DNA from: DTHT01 sp037444625 | Lineage (GTDB): Bacteria > Acidobacteriota > Terriglobia > Bryobacterales > Bryobacteraceae | Assembly: GCA_037444625.1 (NCBI GenBank) | Contig: JBBIMA010000007.1 | Location: forward strand, 1-64,000 | Reading direction: 5' to 3' | DNA: 64,000 nt | In this document: in pieces, positions 1-8,884 of the stretch | Numbering within the stretch: position 1 is the first letter of the stretch | Layout: each line of letters starts with the position of its first letter | Notes under the pieces: generated by a model | Database searches by the model: none | What the model was told of the DNA's origin: nothing | Seen by the model: only the letters and a program-made list of their open reading frames with translations | Made by a program: the position numbers and the translations under genes

Positions 1-2
1 CC

Positions 3-284
3 GCTTTTCTTCAGCGGGCTGCGCCGGAGCTGGGGGAGGCGGTGGCGGGGCTGGCGGGGCGCGGGATCCGGCGGGTCGTGATCGTGCCGTACTTGATGAT
101 GGCGGGCGTGCACCTGAAGCGCGACTTGCCGAGGATGGTGCGGGAGCTGGCCGGCAGGCACCCTGGGATGCGCCTGAAAATCGCCAGGGGATTGGACGGG
201 CATCCGGGAGTCGCGGCCATCCTGGAGGATCGCGTTCGGGAGGCCTTGAGCCGGAGTCGAAGGCCGGCCGTCCTGCCTTCCTGA
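3..284 (+). CDS. Sirohydrochlorin cobaltochelatase-like protein (CbiX/SirB family), C-terminal part
   Basis: Only the last 93 residues are present; the reading frame is open from position 3 and the start lies before the window. The segment with IRRVVIVPYLMMAGVHLKRD followed by HPGMRLKIARGLDGHP matches the C-terminal half of the CbiX chelatase fold, where a VVVVPYFLFAGxHxxxD motif carries a metal-binding His. The family inserts Co2+ or Fe2+ into sirohydrochlorin for cobalamin or siroheme synthesis in the cytoplasm. The stop is 7 bp before the next small gene, so the two are probably co-transcribed. The exact metal and substrate cannot be told from this fragment. Confidence 0.75.
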   Translation, partial: AFLQRAAPELGEAVAGLAGRGIRRVVIVPYLMMAGVHLKRDLPRMVRELAGRHPGMRLKIARGLDGHPGVAAILEDRVREALSRSRRPAVLPS

Positions 285-291
285 GAAGCGC

Positions 292-513
292 ATGAAAGGG
301 AACCGCCTGCGCTGGCTGCTGATCGGCGGCGGGTCGCTGTTGCTGTTCGCGGCCGCGGTGACCGTGCTGGTTCGGCTGTTGCCGCGGCCGCTGACGCCGG
401 CCGACTATTTCGTGGCCGGATCCGCCGCGACCTTGCTGGTGCTGCTGGTCTTGTTTCTGACGCTGCTCGGCATGTGGCTGGCCTCGGGCAGAGGCCGCCG
501 GGGCCGGAGATGA
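292..513 (+). CDS. Small two-helix membrane protein
   Basis: A 73-residue protein with two hydrophobic stretches (about residues 9-28 and 42-64), a basic N-terminus (KGNRLR) and a basic tail (GRGRRGRR). It starts with ATG 7 bp after the chelatase-like gene, with a GAGAAG ribosome site overlapping that gene's stop, so translation is probably coupled. No family is recognised. The hydrophobic pattern and the tight linkage make it more likely to be a real gene than a shadow. It converges on the PfkB kinase gene, whose stop is 8 bp away. Confidence 0.55.
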   Translation: MKGNRLRWLLIGGGSLLLFAAAVTVLVRLLPRPLTPADYFVAGSAATLLVLLVLFLTLLGMWLASGRGRRGRR

Positions 514-520
514 AGCCCGA

Positions 521-1462
521 TCAGGGCGCGGCCGGGCGCAGCTCGACCCCCTGGTAGATCTCGCGGGTTTCCGCCAGAGAGGCGAAGCGGAGGCCCGGCA
601 GGCGAGCGGAAGCGGTGCCGGCCGCCACGCCCCAGCGGAGGGCGTCGGCGGGATCGGCGCCCCGCTCCAAGGCCCAGGCGTAAGCGGCCGCCAGCGCGTC
701 GCCTGCTCCGATGGGGCAAACCACCTCGATGGCGGGCGGCACCGCCTCGAGCAAGGCGTCGTCGAAAGCGCCCACGGCCCCCCGGCTGCCCAGGGAGAGC
801 ACCACGGAGTCCGGCCCCATGCTGCGGATGCGCTCGGCCGCCTCCAGGGCCTGGGAGCGGCTGACCAGCGCTGTGTTGAGCAAGCGTTCGGCCTCCTGCT
901 GGTTGGGGGCCACGACCGTGGGCCGCGCCCGCAAGCCCTCCCCAAGCGCCTCCCCGTCGGTATCGAGCAGCGTCTTCACGCCTTGCCGGTGGGCCATAGC
1001 GATCAGCTTGGAGTAAAAGGCCGACGGCACGCCGGGCGGGAGGCTGCCGCAGAGCAGCAACCAGGAAGCGCCCGGCAGGTTCCGGCGGAGGGCCTCCTCC
1101 AGGCGTTCGATCTCCTCGGCCGCCAGGCGAGGGCCGAATTCGTTCAACTTCACGGTGAGACCCTGGCGGTCGGTGATGGTCAGGTTCGTACGGATCTCGC
1201 GGGCGATGGGGACCAGCTCGAAGGGGAAGCCCTCCCGGCTGAGGTGCTGCCGAAGGCGGTCCCCCGCGTCCCCGCCCGCAATGGCCAACGCCAGGGTCCG
1301 CCCCCCGAAGGAGTGTATCAGGCGGGAGGCGTTAATGCCCCGCCCGCCGGCGGATTCCGAACTCTCCAGGATGTAGGTGCGGTCCTCGAACACCAGCCGG
1401 TCGGTGGTGAAGTTGCGGTCAATGGCCGGGTTGACGGTGAGGGTGAGGATCAAACCAGCCAT
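521..1462 (-). CDS. PfkB-family sugar-phosphate kinase (1-phosphofructokinase/tagatose-6-phosphate kinase type)
   Basis: A 313-residue ribokinase/PfkB-fold kinase. It begins LILTLTVNPAIDRN, as 1-phosphofructokinases do, has the N-terminal GGRGINASR signature, the middle LLLCGSLPPGVP segment, and the C-terminal signature PIGAGDALAAAYAWAL with the catalytic Asp in GAGD. It phosphorylates a hexose phosphate with ATP in the cytoplasm; fructose 1-phosphate or tagatose 6-phosphate are the usual substrates and cannot be separated here. ATG at 1462 is preferred because the protein then starts directly with the conserved beta strand; a GTG seven codons upstream (1483) is possible. No PTS gene is nearby, so a fructose-PTS role is not supported by context. 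It diverges from the sulfatase gene. Confidence 0.85.
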   Translation of the reverse strand: MAGLILTLTVNPAIDRNFTTDRLVFEDRTYILESSESAGGRGINASRLIHSFGGRTLALAIAGGDAGDRLRQHLSREGFPFELVPIAREIRTNLTITDRQGLTVKLNEFGPRLAAEEIERLEEALRRNLPGASWLLLCGSLPPGVPSAFYSKLIAMAHRQGVKTLLDTDGEALGEGLRARPTVVAPNQQEAERLLNTALVSRSQALEAAERIRSMGPDSVVLSLGSRGAVGAFDDALLEAVPPAIEVVCPIGAGDALAAAYAWALERGADPADALRWGVAAGTASARLPGLRFASLAETREIYQGVELRPAAP

Positions 1463-1518
1463 TGTAACGCCGCTCAGGGTCACCGGATCGCGGGCGGCAT
1501 GCTATGCTGGAAAGCCCT

Positions 1519-2931
1519 ATGCAAGGCTTGAGGCGGCGCGAGGTTCTGGCGGCGCTGGCGGGGGCGGCTGTGGCCGCCGCCCGGCCGGTGAGCCGCCGCA
1601 ACGTCCTGTTCATCGCCATAGACGACTTGAACGATTGGGTGGGTTGCCTGGGAGGCCACCCGGACGTCAAGACGCCCCATTTGGACCGGCTGGCGGCGCG
1701 CGGCCTGTTGTTCACCAACGCGCACTGCGCGGCGCCTCTGTGCAATCCCTCGCGAGCCGCCTTGATGACGGGAATCCGGCCCTCCAGCTCGGGGGTGTAT
1801 GACAATCGCCAACCCTTCCGCAAGGCGGCGCCCGCTCGCGAGGCCGTCACCCTGGCGCAGCATTTCATGGCTCAGGGCTACCGGGTCGTCGGCGGGGGCA
1901 AGATTTTCCACGGCGGCTTTCCCGACCCGGCGAGCTGGCAGGAGTACTTTCCCTCGCAGAGGCAGAACAAGCCGCCCGATCCGGTCCCGCTCCAGCGCCC
2001 GGCCAACGGGATCCCCAACGCCGCGCACTTCGACTGGGCCCCGCTCGATGTGCCCGACAGCGCCATGGGGGATTGGAAAGTGGCCGAGTGGGCCCGGGGC
2101 GAGCTGACGCGCAAGCACGACCGGCCATTCTTCCTGGCGGTGGGATTCTTCCGGCCCCATTTGCCCTGGTACGTTCCGCGCAAGTACTTCGAGATGTATC
2201 CGGCGGAAAGCGTGACCCTGCCCACGGTCAAGGAGGACGATCTGGACGACGTTCCGCCCCTGGGGCGCAAGTTCGCCCGCCCGGAGGGCGACCATCGCAA
2301 CGTCCTGCGTTATGGTCAATGGCGCCGGGCGGTCCAAGGCTACCTGGCCTCGATCAGCTTCGTGGATGCGCAGGTGGGGCGAGTGCTGGATGCCCTGGAG
2401 GGAGGTCCGCACGCAGGCGACACCACGGTGGTCCTCTGGAGCGACCACGGCTGGCACCTGGGTGAGAAGCTGCACTGGCGGAAATTCGCGCTCTGGGAGG
2501 AGGCGACCCACAACGTGCTGATCATGGCTGCGCCGGGCGTCACTCGGCCGGGCAGCCGCTGCACGCGCCCGGTAAGCTTAATGGATATTTACCCGACGCT
2601 GGTGGAGCTGTGCGAATTACCGCGCCGGCCGCGCCTGGAGGGAGTAAGCCTGGCGCCGCTGCTTGCTAACCCCCAGGCGGCATGGGAGCAGCCGGCGGTG
2701 ACCACTTACTTGCGCGGAAACCATTCCGTGCGCAGCGAGCGCTGGCGCTACATCCGGTATCACGACGGCACGGAGGAGCTTTACGATCATTTAAACGACG
2801 AGCTGGAATGGCACAATCTGGCGGACCGGCCCGAGTATCACGCCCTCAAGCAGGAGCTCAGCCGCTGGCTACCCCAGGTTGACGCGCCGGACGCCCCGCA
2901 TGAGTCCCCCCTGCCGGAAGCCGAGGCGTGA
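1519..2931 (+). CDS. Sulfatase, iduronate-2-sulfatase-like, Tat-type signal
   Basis: A 470-residue arylsulfatase-superfamily enzyme. The start LRRREVLAALAGAAVAAA resembles a twin-arginine signal, so export in folded form is likely. The metal site starts with IAIDDLNDW (D35, D36). The CNPSR motif (Cys75) is the CxPSR sulfatase signature whose Cys is oxidised to formylglycine, and WSDHGWHLGE supplies the later metal ligands. DDLNDW with VKTPHLDRLAARG is typical of the iduronate-2-sulfatase-like subgroup, which removes sulfate from polysaccharides. ATG 1519 is chosen because GGAAAG lies 4 nt upstream; ATG 1504 adds five residues. No formylglycine-generating enzyme or sulfatase-maturing radical-SAM gene is visible in the window. 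Confidence 0.9.
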   Translation: MQGLRRREVLAALAGAAVAAARPVSRRNVLFIAIDDLNDWVGCLGGHPDVKTPHLDRLAARGLLFTNAHCAAPLCNPSRAALMTGIRPSSSGVYDNRQPFRKAAPAREAVTLAQHFMAQGYRVVGGGKIFHGGFPDPASWQEYFPSQRQNKPPDPVPLQRPANGIPNAAHFDWAPLDVPDSAMGDWKVAEWARGELTRKHDRPFFLAVGFFRPHLPWYVPRKYFEMYPAESVTLPTVKEDDLDDVPPLGRKFARPEGDHRNVLRYGQWRRAVQGYLASISFVDAQVGRVLDALEGGPHAGDTTVVLWSDHGWHLGEKLHWRKFALWEEATHNVLIMAAPGVTRPGSRCTRPVSLMDIYPTLVELCELPRRPRLEGVSLAPLLANPQAAWEQPAVTTYLRGNHSVRSERWRYIRYHDGTEELYDHLNDELEWHNLADRPEYHALKQELSRWLPQVDAPDAPHESPLPEAEA

Positions 2932-3428
2932 GCGGCCGAGCGCAGGGCGGTTGCGAGGGCCGGAAAATAAAGGGCGTCGTAAGGGGCGGGCACAAGCGCG
3001 GGCCCGGCCGGTCCCGCGGGCGACCGCTCCGACGCCCGCGCGCGCGAACCGGAACGGCGTCTGCGCGATCGTTGACCGATCCCCGGGAGGGGCCCCAAAG
3101 ATAGCGTGCCGCCCCGCATCATATCCGGGCGCCTCGGCCCACGGCGGGTAGGCCAAAGGGGTAATTTGCACCCTATTTGGGGTTAACATGAACATATTTA
3201 CTCCTGTGAGACTTGAAGAAACTCGCCGGGACTATGAGAATATGTGAGGTTGGCGTGCGCCCAACCTTTTGAAGGGGCCGCTCGAGCCCCGAAATGCCTC
3301 GCAGGTCGGGTAGTCCTGGCGGGGGCAGACGAGCGAACGTCGCATGCACTCAACTTCCTTCCTTTCCGGCCGATGAGACGTACGCACGGATCCTCCGGCG
3401 GTCGGGCCCGAACGCGACAGAGGTACCG
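2932..3428. other. Intergenic region before the secreted glycosidase-like gene, with an AT-rich island and hairpins
   Basis: About 500 bp with no convincing gene. The first 220 bp are very GC-rich. From roughly 3150 to 3245 composition drops to AT-rich, which is where I would place the promoter of the gene at 3429. The island contains GGGGTAATTTGCACCC (3159-3174) and GTTAAC. It is followed by two hairpin-forming stretches (see separate entries). I see no clear sigma-54 site here, unlike the other EPS transcription units. Confidence 0.5.
3247..3267. repeat. Inverted repeat AGGTTGG-N7-CCAACCT followed by TTT
   Basis: Perfect 7-bp arms with a GC-rich 7-nt loop and three further Ts after the second arm. 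A second, smaller inverted repeat (GGGGC-N7-GCCCC) follows at 3274-3290. Both lie 140-180 bp upstream of the start at 3429. They could form a leader attenuator or structured 5' UTR; a terminator for the distant sulfatase gene is less likely at 320 bp from its stop. Confidence 0.35.
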
Positions 3429-6400
3429 ATGCTTCATCGAATCCACCACCGGGAACTTATCCAGCTTTGGGCCGTGGTGCTCGGCACGCTCGGATCGCAG
3501 CTATCCGCGCAAGACCTTTGGGGGCCCAATCTTCTGGTCAACGGCGGTTTCGAACAGATCGCCTCAAACGGCAAACCAACGGGCTGGAGCGACAACGGCT
3601 TCAGCGTGGACCGCAGCGTGTTCCGGAGCGGCGCGGTCAGCTTCCGGCTCCAGGACGCGCACCTGATCGCTTACAGCCAGTCCGCCAGCCAGCAACTGGC
3701 GCTGAAGAAAGGAACCTATCGAATCGGCGGGTGGGTCCGCAAGAGCCGTCTGGCCGCCACGCGGGGCAGCGGCGTCAGGATCTGCCTGCAAGCCCCGCCC
3801 TCCTATCCCTGGACGGTCTCGGCGTGCACCGCGATCGTCAAAGGGACGGGCGACTGGGAGTATCTGGGACTGACCGACATCGTCGTCCCCGAAGACAGCA
3901 CGGCGCGATTCTCCCTTCAGGCCTACGGGGAGCCCGACGGGACCGCCTGGTTCGACGACCTCATCTTGCAGCAGAAGGTCCCGGACACCACGCCGCCGAC
4001 GATCAGCAACATCGCCGCGGCACCCGCCGGCGACGGCAGCGTCAAGATCACCTGGACCACGAACGAAGCGGCGGACGAGCAGGTCGAGTACGGCCTGACG
4101 ACCGCTTACGGTTCGCTGTCCCCGCTCGTCACCACGCTGCGGACCGCCCACGCCGTGACGCTGTCGGGACTCTCGCCCGCCACCACGTACCACTTCCGCG
4201 TGAAGAGCCGCGATGCGGCGGGCAACCTGGCGGTTTCCGCCGACGGCGTCTTCACGACGCCGGACACAGTGCCTCCGGTGATCACCGGACCGGTGGCCTC
4301 TTCGGTCACCGAGAGCACCGCTCAGATCACGTGGTCTACCGACGAGCCCTCCGACGGGCAGGTCGAGTACGGCCTGACTACCTCCTACGGTTCGCTGTCG
4401 CCCGTGGACGCCGGGCTGAGCATCGCTCACTCGATCACGCTCACGGGCTTGGCGCCGGACACGCTCTACCACTGCCGCGTGCGCTCGCGGGATGCGGCGG
4501 GCAACACAGCGGTCTCGGCCGACATGGCCTTCCGGACCGCGCCCATCGCCGGCCGGCTGGGGGTGGAGACGGGCGGTTTGACCGCCTATCCCGTTTCAGT
4601 GATCGGTCCCAACCTGCTCAGCAATCCCGGCTTCGAAACCCCGGGATCGAACGGCAAGCCGCTGGGTTGGAGCGATAACGGCTTCCAGACGGACACCACT
4701 ACGGCGCACAGCGGCTCGGTCAGTTTCCGCCTGACCGACGCTTATCTGATTCCCTACGCCCAGTCGGCCTCCCAGCAGGTGGCGCTGCGCAAGGGCATCT
4801 ACGAATTCAGCGGGTGGGTGAAAACGAGCAGCCTGGCGGCCACCCGGGGCAGCGGCGTGCGCATCTGTCTGACGTCGGATGCGGGCGGCGCGTGCACTTC
4901 GATCGTCAAGGGCACGGCCGACTGGCAGAAGCTCAGCGTGGCCCGGGTGGCGATCGCGCAGGATGTGACGGCGCGCATCAAGCTGGAGGCCTACGCCGAA
5001 CCCGACGGGACCGCCTGGTTCGACGACATTGAACTGCGCCGGCACCAGTTCCCGCTGAGCGTCTTCCTGCTCTACCCGAACTACCGGGGCGTGCTCTTCG
5101 ACGATCAATCGCTCACGGCGAGATTCGAGGTCAGCGTGGACCCGCCCCAGGGAAGCGACTTTTCCGCCTACCAGGTCGAGGCGGTGCTCACCGACACCCT
5201 CAGCGGCCAGGTCCTGCGCAGGACTAGTTACCCGGCGGCGGCCGTCTTCACCGCCGCCCTGGATTTCTCCGCTTTCGCCAACGACCGGGCCTACCAGGTG
5301 AGTTTCCGGCTGCTCAACAGCTCCAAGGCCGTGGTCTTCGAGTATCCGGCCTACCGGATCTGGAAAGCCCCGGGAAGCTTGCGCCAGAACTTGACCATCA
5401 GCTTCGACCAGAACAACCGGATCCTGCTTCGCGGCCGGCCGAGCTTTCTGCTCGGGGTGTACGACTCCGGCCTCTCTTACAAGACGTCGGAAAGCGCCTG
5501 GGAGCAAATGTTCAACGACAGCCGGCGCCTGTTCGAGCTGCCGATCAATTTGTATCTGAATTACTGGTACGGCGAGGCGCCCAATTCCTCCATTTTGCCC
5601 ATGTTGAACGTGCTCCAGCAGAAGGGTATTTACGGGCTGACCAACGCCAATTGCTTCGACACGAAAACGGTGGAGCAGACCGCGCCCTATTGGTTCCTGA
5701 CGGCGCCCGAGAGCGACATTCAGGCCCGGGCCGCGCACGGCGCCTTCGCCGGCTTCTATGCGGCCGACGAATGCAAGGGTTACATCGCCTCCAACGTCTT
5801 CGGGCATTACCAGCGCATGAAGACCCTGGATGCGGACGGCATCTCCCTGGGCGTGCTGCTGGGCAACAGCGACCTGGCGCTCTGGCCGGATGCGGTAGAC
5901 CTGCTGGCCACGGACCCCTATCCCCTGTGGGGAGCGGAGCCGGCTTCCGGTTACGCGCTGAACAAGGTGGGCGAATGGACCCGGCTGGCCTGTGAGACCG
6001 TGCGCCGCAGCCGTCCGGTGGCGACCGTGCTTCAATTCTTCAAGGCCACCAGCAACAGCCGCTGGCCGACGCGGAGCGAGCTGCGCAACATGAGTTACAT
6101 GGCGATCGCGGAGGGCGCCAACGGCCTGCTGTACTGGAGCCTGGGGGCCAACGCGCTGGCCTATGTGTGTTCGGGCTGGTGCGACGAGAAGGTGGAATAC
6201 TTCGGGCGGCTCAAGTCGGTGATCGAGGAAATCAAGGCCCTGGAGCCGGCCCTGGTGAGCCTCGACCGGCCGGATTTATTGACCGGCAACAGCAACGCCG
6301 CCATACGCACGCGAGTGAAATTCAGCGAGGGCAAAGCTTACCTGATCGCCTATAATTCGACGGGCGATCCGGCCACCGCGACCTTTACCTGGAGCTTCGC

Positions 6401-6512
6401 GCCGCTGGGGGTGAGCGTCTACGGGGAGTCGCGCGCGCTGGCTCCGTCCGGGGCCGGTTACACGGACAGCTTCGGTCCCTATGAGGCTCATGTGTACGTC
6501 GTGACGCGCTGA
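3429..6512 (+). CDS. Secreted multidomain glycosidase-like protein: two carbohydrate-binding-like domains, two FN3 domains, TIM-barrel-like domain
   Basis: 1027 residues. A signal peptide ends near LSAQ (residue 28). A jelly-roll carbohydrate-binding-like domain (30-185, NLLVNGGFE...TAWFDDLIL) is followed by two fibronectin-III-like domains (186-280, 281-375; both have QVEYGLTTxYGSLSP and RDAAGN). A second copy of the binding domain (390-540) precedes a beta domain (542-650), a TIM-barrel-like region (655-940) and a short C-terminal beta part. E781 in FYAADECKG and E895 in AIAEGANG, just before LLYWSLG, are candidate catalytic acids; this is inference. I cannot assign a GH family. ATG 3429 has AGAGG upstream and leads directly into the signal peptide; longer starts lack this. 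A close paralogue lies in the facing EPS operon at 10750-12834, so a role in trimming or binding the exopolysaccharide is likely. Confidence 0.75.
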   Translation: MLHRIHHRELIQLWAVVLGTLGSQLSAQDLWGPNLLVNGGFEQIASNGKPTGWSDNGFSVDRSVFRSGAVSFRLQDAHLIAYSQSASQQLALKKGTYRIGGWVRKSRLAATRGSGVRICLQAPPSYPWTVSACTAIVKGTGDWEYLGLTDIVVPEDSTARFSLQAYGEPDGTAWFDDLILQQKVPDTTPPTISNIAAAPAGDGSVKITWTTNEAADEQVEYGLTTAYGSLSPLVTTLRTAHAVTLSGLSPATTYHFRVKSRDAAGNLAVSADGVFTTPDTVPPVITGPVASSVTESTAQITWSTDEPSDGQVEYGLTTSYGSLSPVDAGLSIAHSITLTGLAPDTLYHCRVRSRDAAGNTAVSADMAFRTAPIAGRLGVETGGLTAYPVSVIGPNLLSNPGFETPGSNGKPLGWSDNGFQTDTTTAHSGSVSFRLTDAYLIPYAQSASQQVALRKGIYEFSGWVKTSSLAATRGSGVRICLTSDAGGACTSIVKGTADWQKLSVARVAIAQDVTARIKLEAYAEPDGTAWFDDIELRRHQFPLSVFLLYPNYRGVLFDDQSLTARFEVSVDPPQGSDFSAYQVEAVLTDTLSGQVLRRTSYPAAAVFTAALDFSAFANDRAYQVSFRLLNSSKAVVFEYPAYRIWKAPGSLRQNLTISFDQNNRILLRGRPSFLLGVYDSGLSYKTSESAWEQMFNDSRRLFELPINLYLNYWYGEAPNSSILPMLNVLQQKGIYGLTNANCFDTKTVEQTAPYWFLTAPESDIQARAAHGAFAGFYAADECKGYIASNVFGHYQRMKTLDADGISLGVLLGNSDLALWPDAVDLLATDPYPLWGAEPASGYALNKVGEWTRLACETVRRSRPVATVLQFFKATSNSRWPTRSELRNMSYMAIAEGANGLLYWSLGANALAYVCSGWCDEKVEYFGRLKSVIEEIKALEPALVSLDRPDLLTGNSNAAIRTRVKFSEGKAYLIAYNSTGDPATATFTWSFAPLGVSVYGESRALAPSGAGYTDSFGPYEAHVYVVTR

Positions 6513-6513
6513 G

Positions 6514-6535
6514 GAGCGACGCCGCCGCGTTGCTC
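6514..6535. terminator. Hairpin between convergent genes
   Basis: A 9-bp stem (one G-U pair) closed by a CGCC tetraloop occupies the 21-bp gap between the convergent glycosidase-like gene and the flippase gene, overlapping the flippase stop. There is no long T run on either side, so if it terminates it does so by a strong stem alone. Position and symmetry suggest a shared bidirectional stop for the + gene and the 16-kb leftward operon. Confidence 0.45.
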
Positions 6536-8063
6536 AACTTTGCGACCCGGCCGCAGCCGGGGCGCCCGACAGCGAGCGGAACTTCCCGCGGAACTCGACG
6601 CGAAGGACCCGCCAGACGACGGTCAGGCAGGCGAGCGCGGCGGGTGCCATGGCCGCATAGACCCACGCGCCGGGCGCCCGCCGGGCCAGCACCCAGATTG
6701 AAAGGAAGGGCAGCGAGGCCAGGGCGGCGTGACCGAGAGCCCTTGGGGTCTGCCAGAAGCCCGCGCCCACCAGGCGGGCGGCGGCGACAAGCTGCGCCAG
6801 CAGGGTGACCAGCGAGGCCGTGGCCGCGGCCATGGCGGTTCCGGTGAAGCCGAAGGACGGCAGCCACAAGTACATCAACGCGGCCAGCAACGAGACTCGG
6901 AGCAACTGCATCGCCACGGCCGTCTTCAGCCGGCCCGTACCGAGCAGCAGCGAGGTGATGACGCCGCCCGCGGCGCGCGCCGCCCCGGCCCAGGCCAGCC
7001 AAGCCAGGGCCGACCCGGCCGCCAGCCACCTCGGACCCAAGACGATTTGCACCACCGGCTGGGCGAACACGGTCAGGAAGCAGGCCACCGGCGCCACGAT
7101 TACCAGCAGCGTGCCCAAGGAAGACAGATACGCCTGGCGCAAAGGGGCTCCGGGGCTGAGCTTCGCGAAGGCCGGGAACAGCACGCCCCGAGCATGCACG
7201 CCGATCTTGGCCGTGGTCAAGCCGGCGATTTGGTTGGCCATCTGGTAGGATCCCAGAGCGGAGGTACCGAGCAGCTTGCCGGTGGCCACGCTGTCCAACT
7301 GCTGCTCCAAGAAACCCACCACGTTGATGCAGGTGAACCATTTGCCTGCGCGGGTCAGTTCGCGCGCGCGCGAGAGGTTCCAGGCCAGCCGCGGCCGATA
7401 GGGATGAACCCAGTAGGACGCCGCCACCTCGCACACCCGGGAGACCACCAGGGATCCCACCAAGGCCCACGTGTTGCGGTAGGCCAGCGCCAGCAGCACG
7501 CCCGCCAGCAAGCCCGGCGCAACGCCGCTCAGCCGCCAGCTCACGTCCTTGCGAAAGTCCAACCCCCGGCGCAAGTACACCACAGCCGGATTCGCGCACT
7601 CCCACAGCAGGGTCAACACGGCCACCACTCGGATGATCGGGACGGCCTCCGGGGAGGCAAAGAAGCGCGCCCCGAACGGCGCCAGCAGAAACAGCGCGAT
7701 CGCGACCAGCAAGCCGCGCGCCAGCTTCAGCGTCCAGGCGACGTCGAGGTAAGGCCGAATGTCCCCCTTCTTTTGAATCAACACCGAGCTCATGCCGGTT
7801 TCGGTGAGGGCGTTAACCCAGTTCTGGATGAGCAGCGCGATGCCCAGCAGGCCGAAGTGACGGGGCAGCAGCAGGCGGCCCAGGACGGCCACTTTCACCA
7901 GGCCGGCCAGCCGGTTGGCGACGTCGGCCAGCAACAACCAGAGGGCGCCCCGGACGGCCCGTTCCTTCAGGGAGCCTTCGCTGGAAGCGACCCAGGTCTT
8001 GACGCCGCCCAGCCACTGCCGGAGGGGCGGACCAGGCCGGCGCGGGCTTCTCAGAGCGAGCAT
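6534..8063 (-). CDS. Polysaccharide flippase (Wzx/MOP-type lipopolysaccharide biosynthesis protein)
   Basis: A 509-residue integral membrane protein with about 12-14 hydrophobic segments. VRGALWLLLADVANRLAGLVKVAVLGRLLLPRHFGLLGIA is the typical first-helix region of the Polysacc_synt/Wzx flippases, and the repeated Gly-rich helix pattern runs to the end. It would flip undecaprenyl-linked repeat units across the inner membrane for polymerisation by the O-antigen-ligase-type protein of the same operon. ATG 8063 has GAGG 6 nt upstream and gives the normal family length; the open frame extends 137 codons further up but overlaps the preceding gene. It is the last gene of the leftward EPS operon and is separated from the CDP-alcohol gene by about 100 bp, the only sizeable gap in the operon. 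Confidence 0.85.
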   Translation of the reverse strand: MLALRSPRRPGPPLRQWLGGVKTWVASSEGSLKERAVRGALWLLLADVANRLAGLVKVAVLGRLLLPRHFGLLGIALLIQNWVNALTETGMSSVLIQKKGDIRPYLDVAWTLKLARGLLVAIALFLLAPFGARFFASPEAVPIIRVVAVLTLLWECANPAVVYLRRGLDFRKDVSWRLSGVAPGLLAGVLLALAYRNTWALVGSLVVSRVCEVAASYWVHPYRPRLAWNLSRARELTRAGKWFTCINVVGFLEQQLDSVATGKLLGTSALGSYQMANQIAGLTTAKIGVHARGVLFPAFAKLSPGAPLRQAYLSSLGTLLVIVAPVACFLTVFAQPVVQIVLGPRWLAAGSALAWLAWAGAARAAGGVITSLLLGTGRLKTAVAMQLLRVSLLAALMYLWLPSFGFTGTAMAAATASLVTLLAQLVAAARLVGAGFWQTPRALGHAALASLPFLSIWVLARRAPGAWVYAAMAPAALACLTVVWRVLRVEFRGKFRSLSGAPAAAGSQS

Positions 8064-8164
8064 GAGGAACCTCGCACCTCGGCTGCGTCCTCGGAGAGCC
8101 GGCCGGGGCTCGAGGCGAGCGTCCCGGTCTGAGGGGGCAGCCGCACAGGCGCCTGCCGGCGGGC

Positions 8165-8884
8165 TCACGCCAGCACCAGCACCAGCGTCAGTCCCACGTT
8201 GGCGTACAGCGACAGCGACAGCAGCAGAAAGTATTCCCGCAGCCGGCCGGCCAGGATGCCGGCCGCCAGCCCGACCACCACCACGGGGCCGTAACCCTGC
8301 ATGAGGGTTCCCCGATAGAACCCCAGCGCCTTCCGCAGCAGGCCGCGCAAGCCCCGTCTGGCCGGAGGCCTGCGCCCCGGAATCCTGCCCCAGCCCGGCA
8401 GCGACTTTACCTCCAGGCGGATGCAAAGCAGCATCAACACCGCCACGGCGTTGAGCGAGCCCAACAGTCGCCAAAGCGGATCGGCCGCGCCCAGAGACCA
8501 GCCCAGACAGAAGTGCAGCGCGGGATGTTCGATGACGTGCGTCAGCCGGTCCAGCAGGATGCCGTAGGCCGAGGAGCGGCCCTGGTAGCGCAGCACCTCG
8601 CCGTCGCAGTGGTCCAGAATCCAGGAGGCGATCAACAGGAAGCAGCCGGCGAGCCGCCAGGCCGCACTCTGCGCCAGAAAACAGAAGGCGCCTGCGATTC
8701 CGGTCAGCGCCATCAACAGGGTGACCGTCTCGCCGTGCACGCCCAGCAGCAGAAACAGCCGGGTCAGGTGAATGGAAACGTGAGGATGGATGAAGCGCTT
8801 GGAAATGGGCGGGATGGCGCCGTAGACGCTCTCGTCCTTATGGCAGATTCGGCGCAGTTCGGCCACGGCAGGTACGGCTCTCAC
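8165..8884 (-). CDS. CDP-alcohol phosphatidyltransferase-family membrane protein
   Basis: 239 residues with about six hydrophobic segments. The family motif is present as D91-x2-D94-G95-...-R99-...-G108-x3-D112-x3-H116 (LDHCDGEVLR ... YGILLDRLTH). Two features differ from the classical DGxxAR-G-xxxD-xxxD motif: Leu98 replaces Ala, and the fourth acidic residue, usually the catalytic base, is His116. The family moves a phospho-alcohol from a CDP-alcohol to an acceptor at the membrane. In an EPS operon this could add a phosphoryl substituent or make a special lipid carrier; the substrate cannot be inferred. Translation starts at GTG 8884, overlapping the stop of the GNAT gene by 4 bp (GTGA). 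Confidence 0.75.
   Translation of the reverse strand: MRAVPAVAELRRICHKDESVYGAIPPISKRFIHPHVSIHLTRLFLLLGVHGETVTLLMALTGIAGAFCFLAQSAAWRLAGCFLLIASWILDHCDGEVLRYQGRSSAYGILLDRLTHVIEHPALHFCLGWSLGAADPLWRLLGSLNAVAVLMLLCIRLEVKSLPGWGRIPGRRPPARRGLRGLLRKALGFYRGTLMQGYGPVVVVGLAAGILAGRLREYFLLLSLSLYANVGLTLVLVLA

Noticed and set aside
2879..3151. 90-codon open frame after the first sulfatase
   Set aside because: Very Arg/Pro-rich translation, no ribosome site, partly inside the sulfatase gene.
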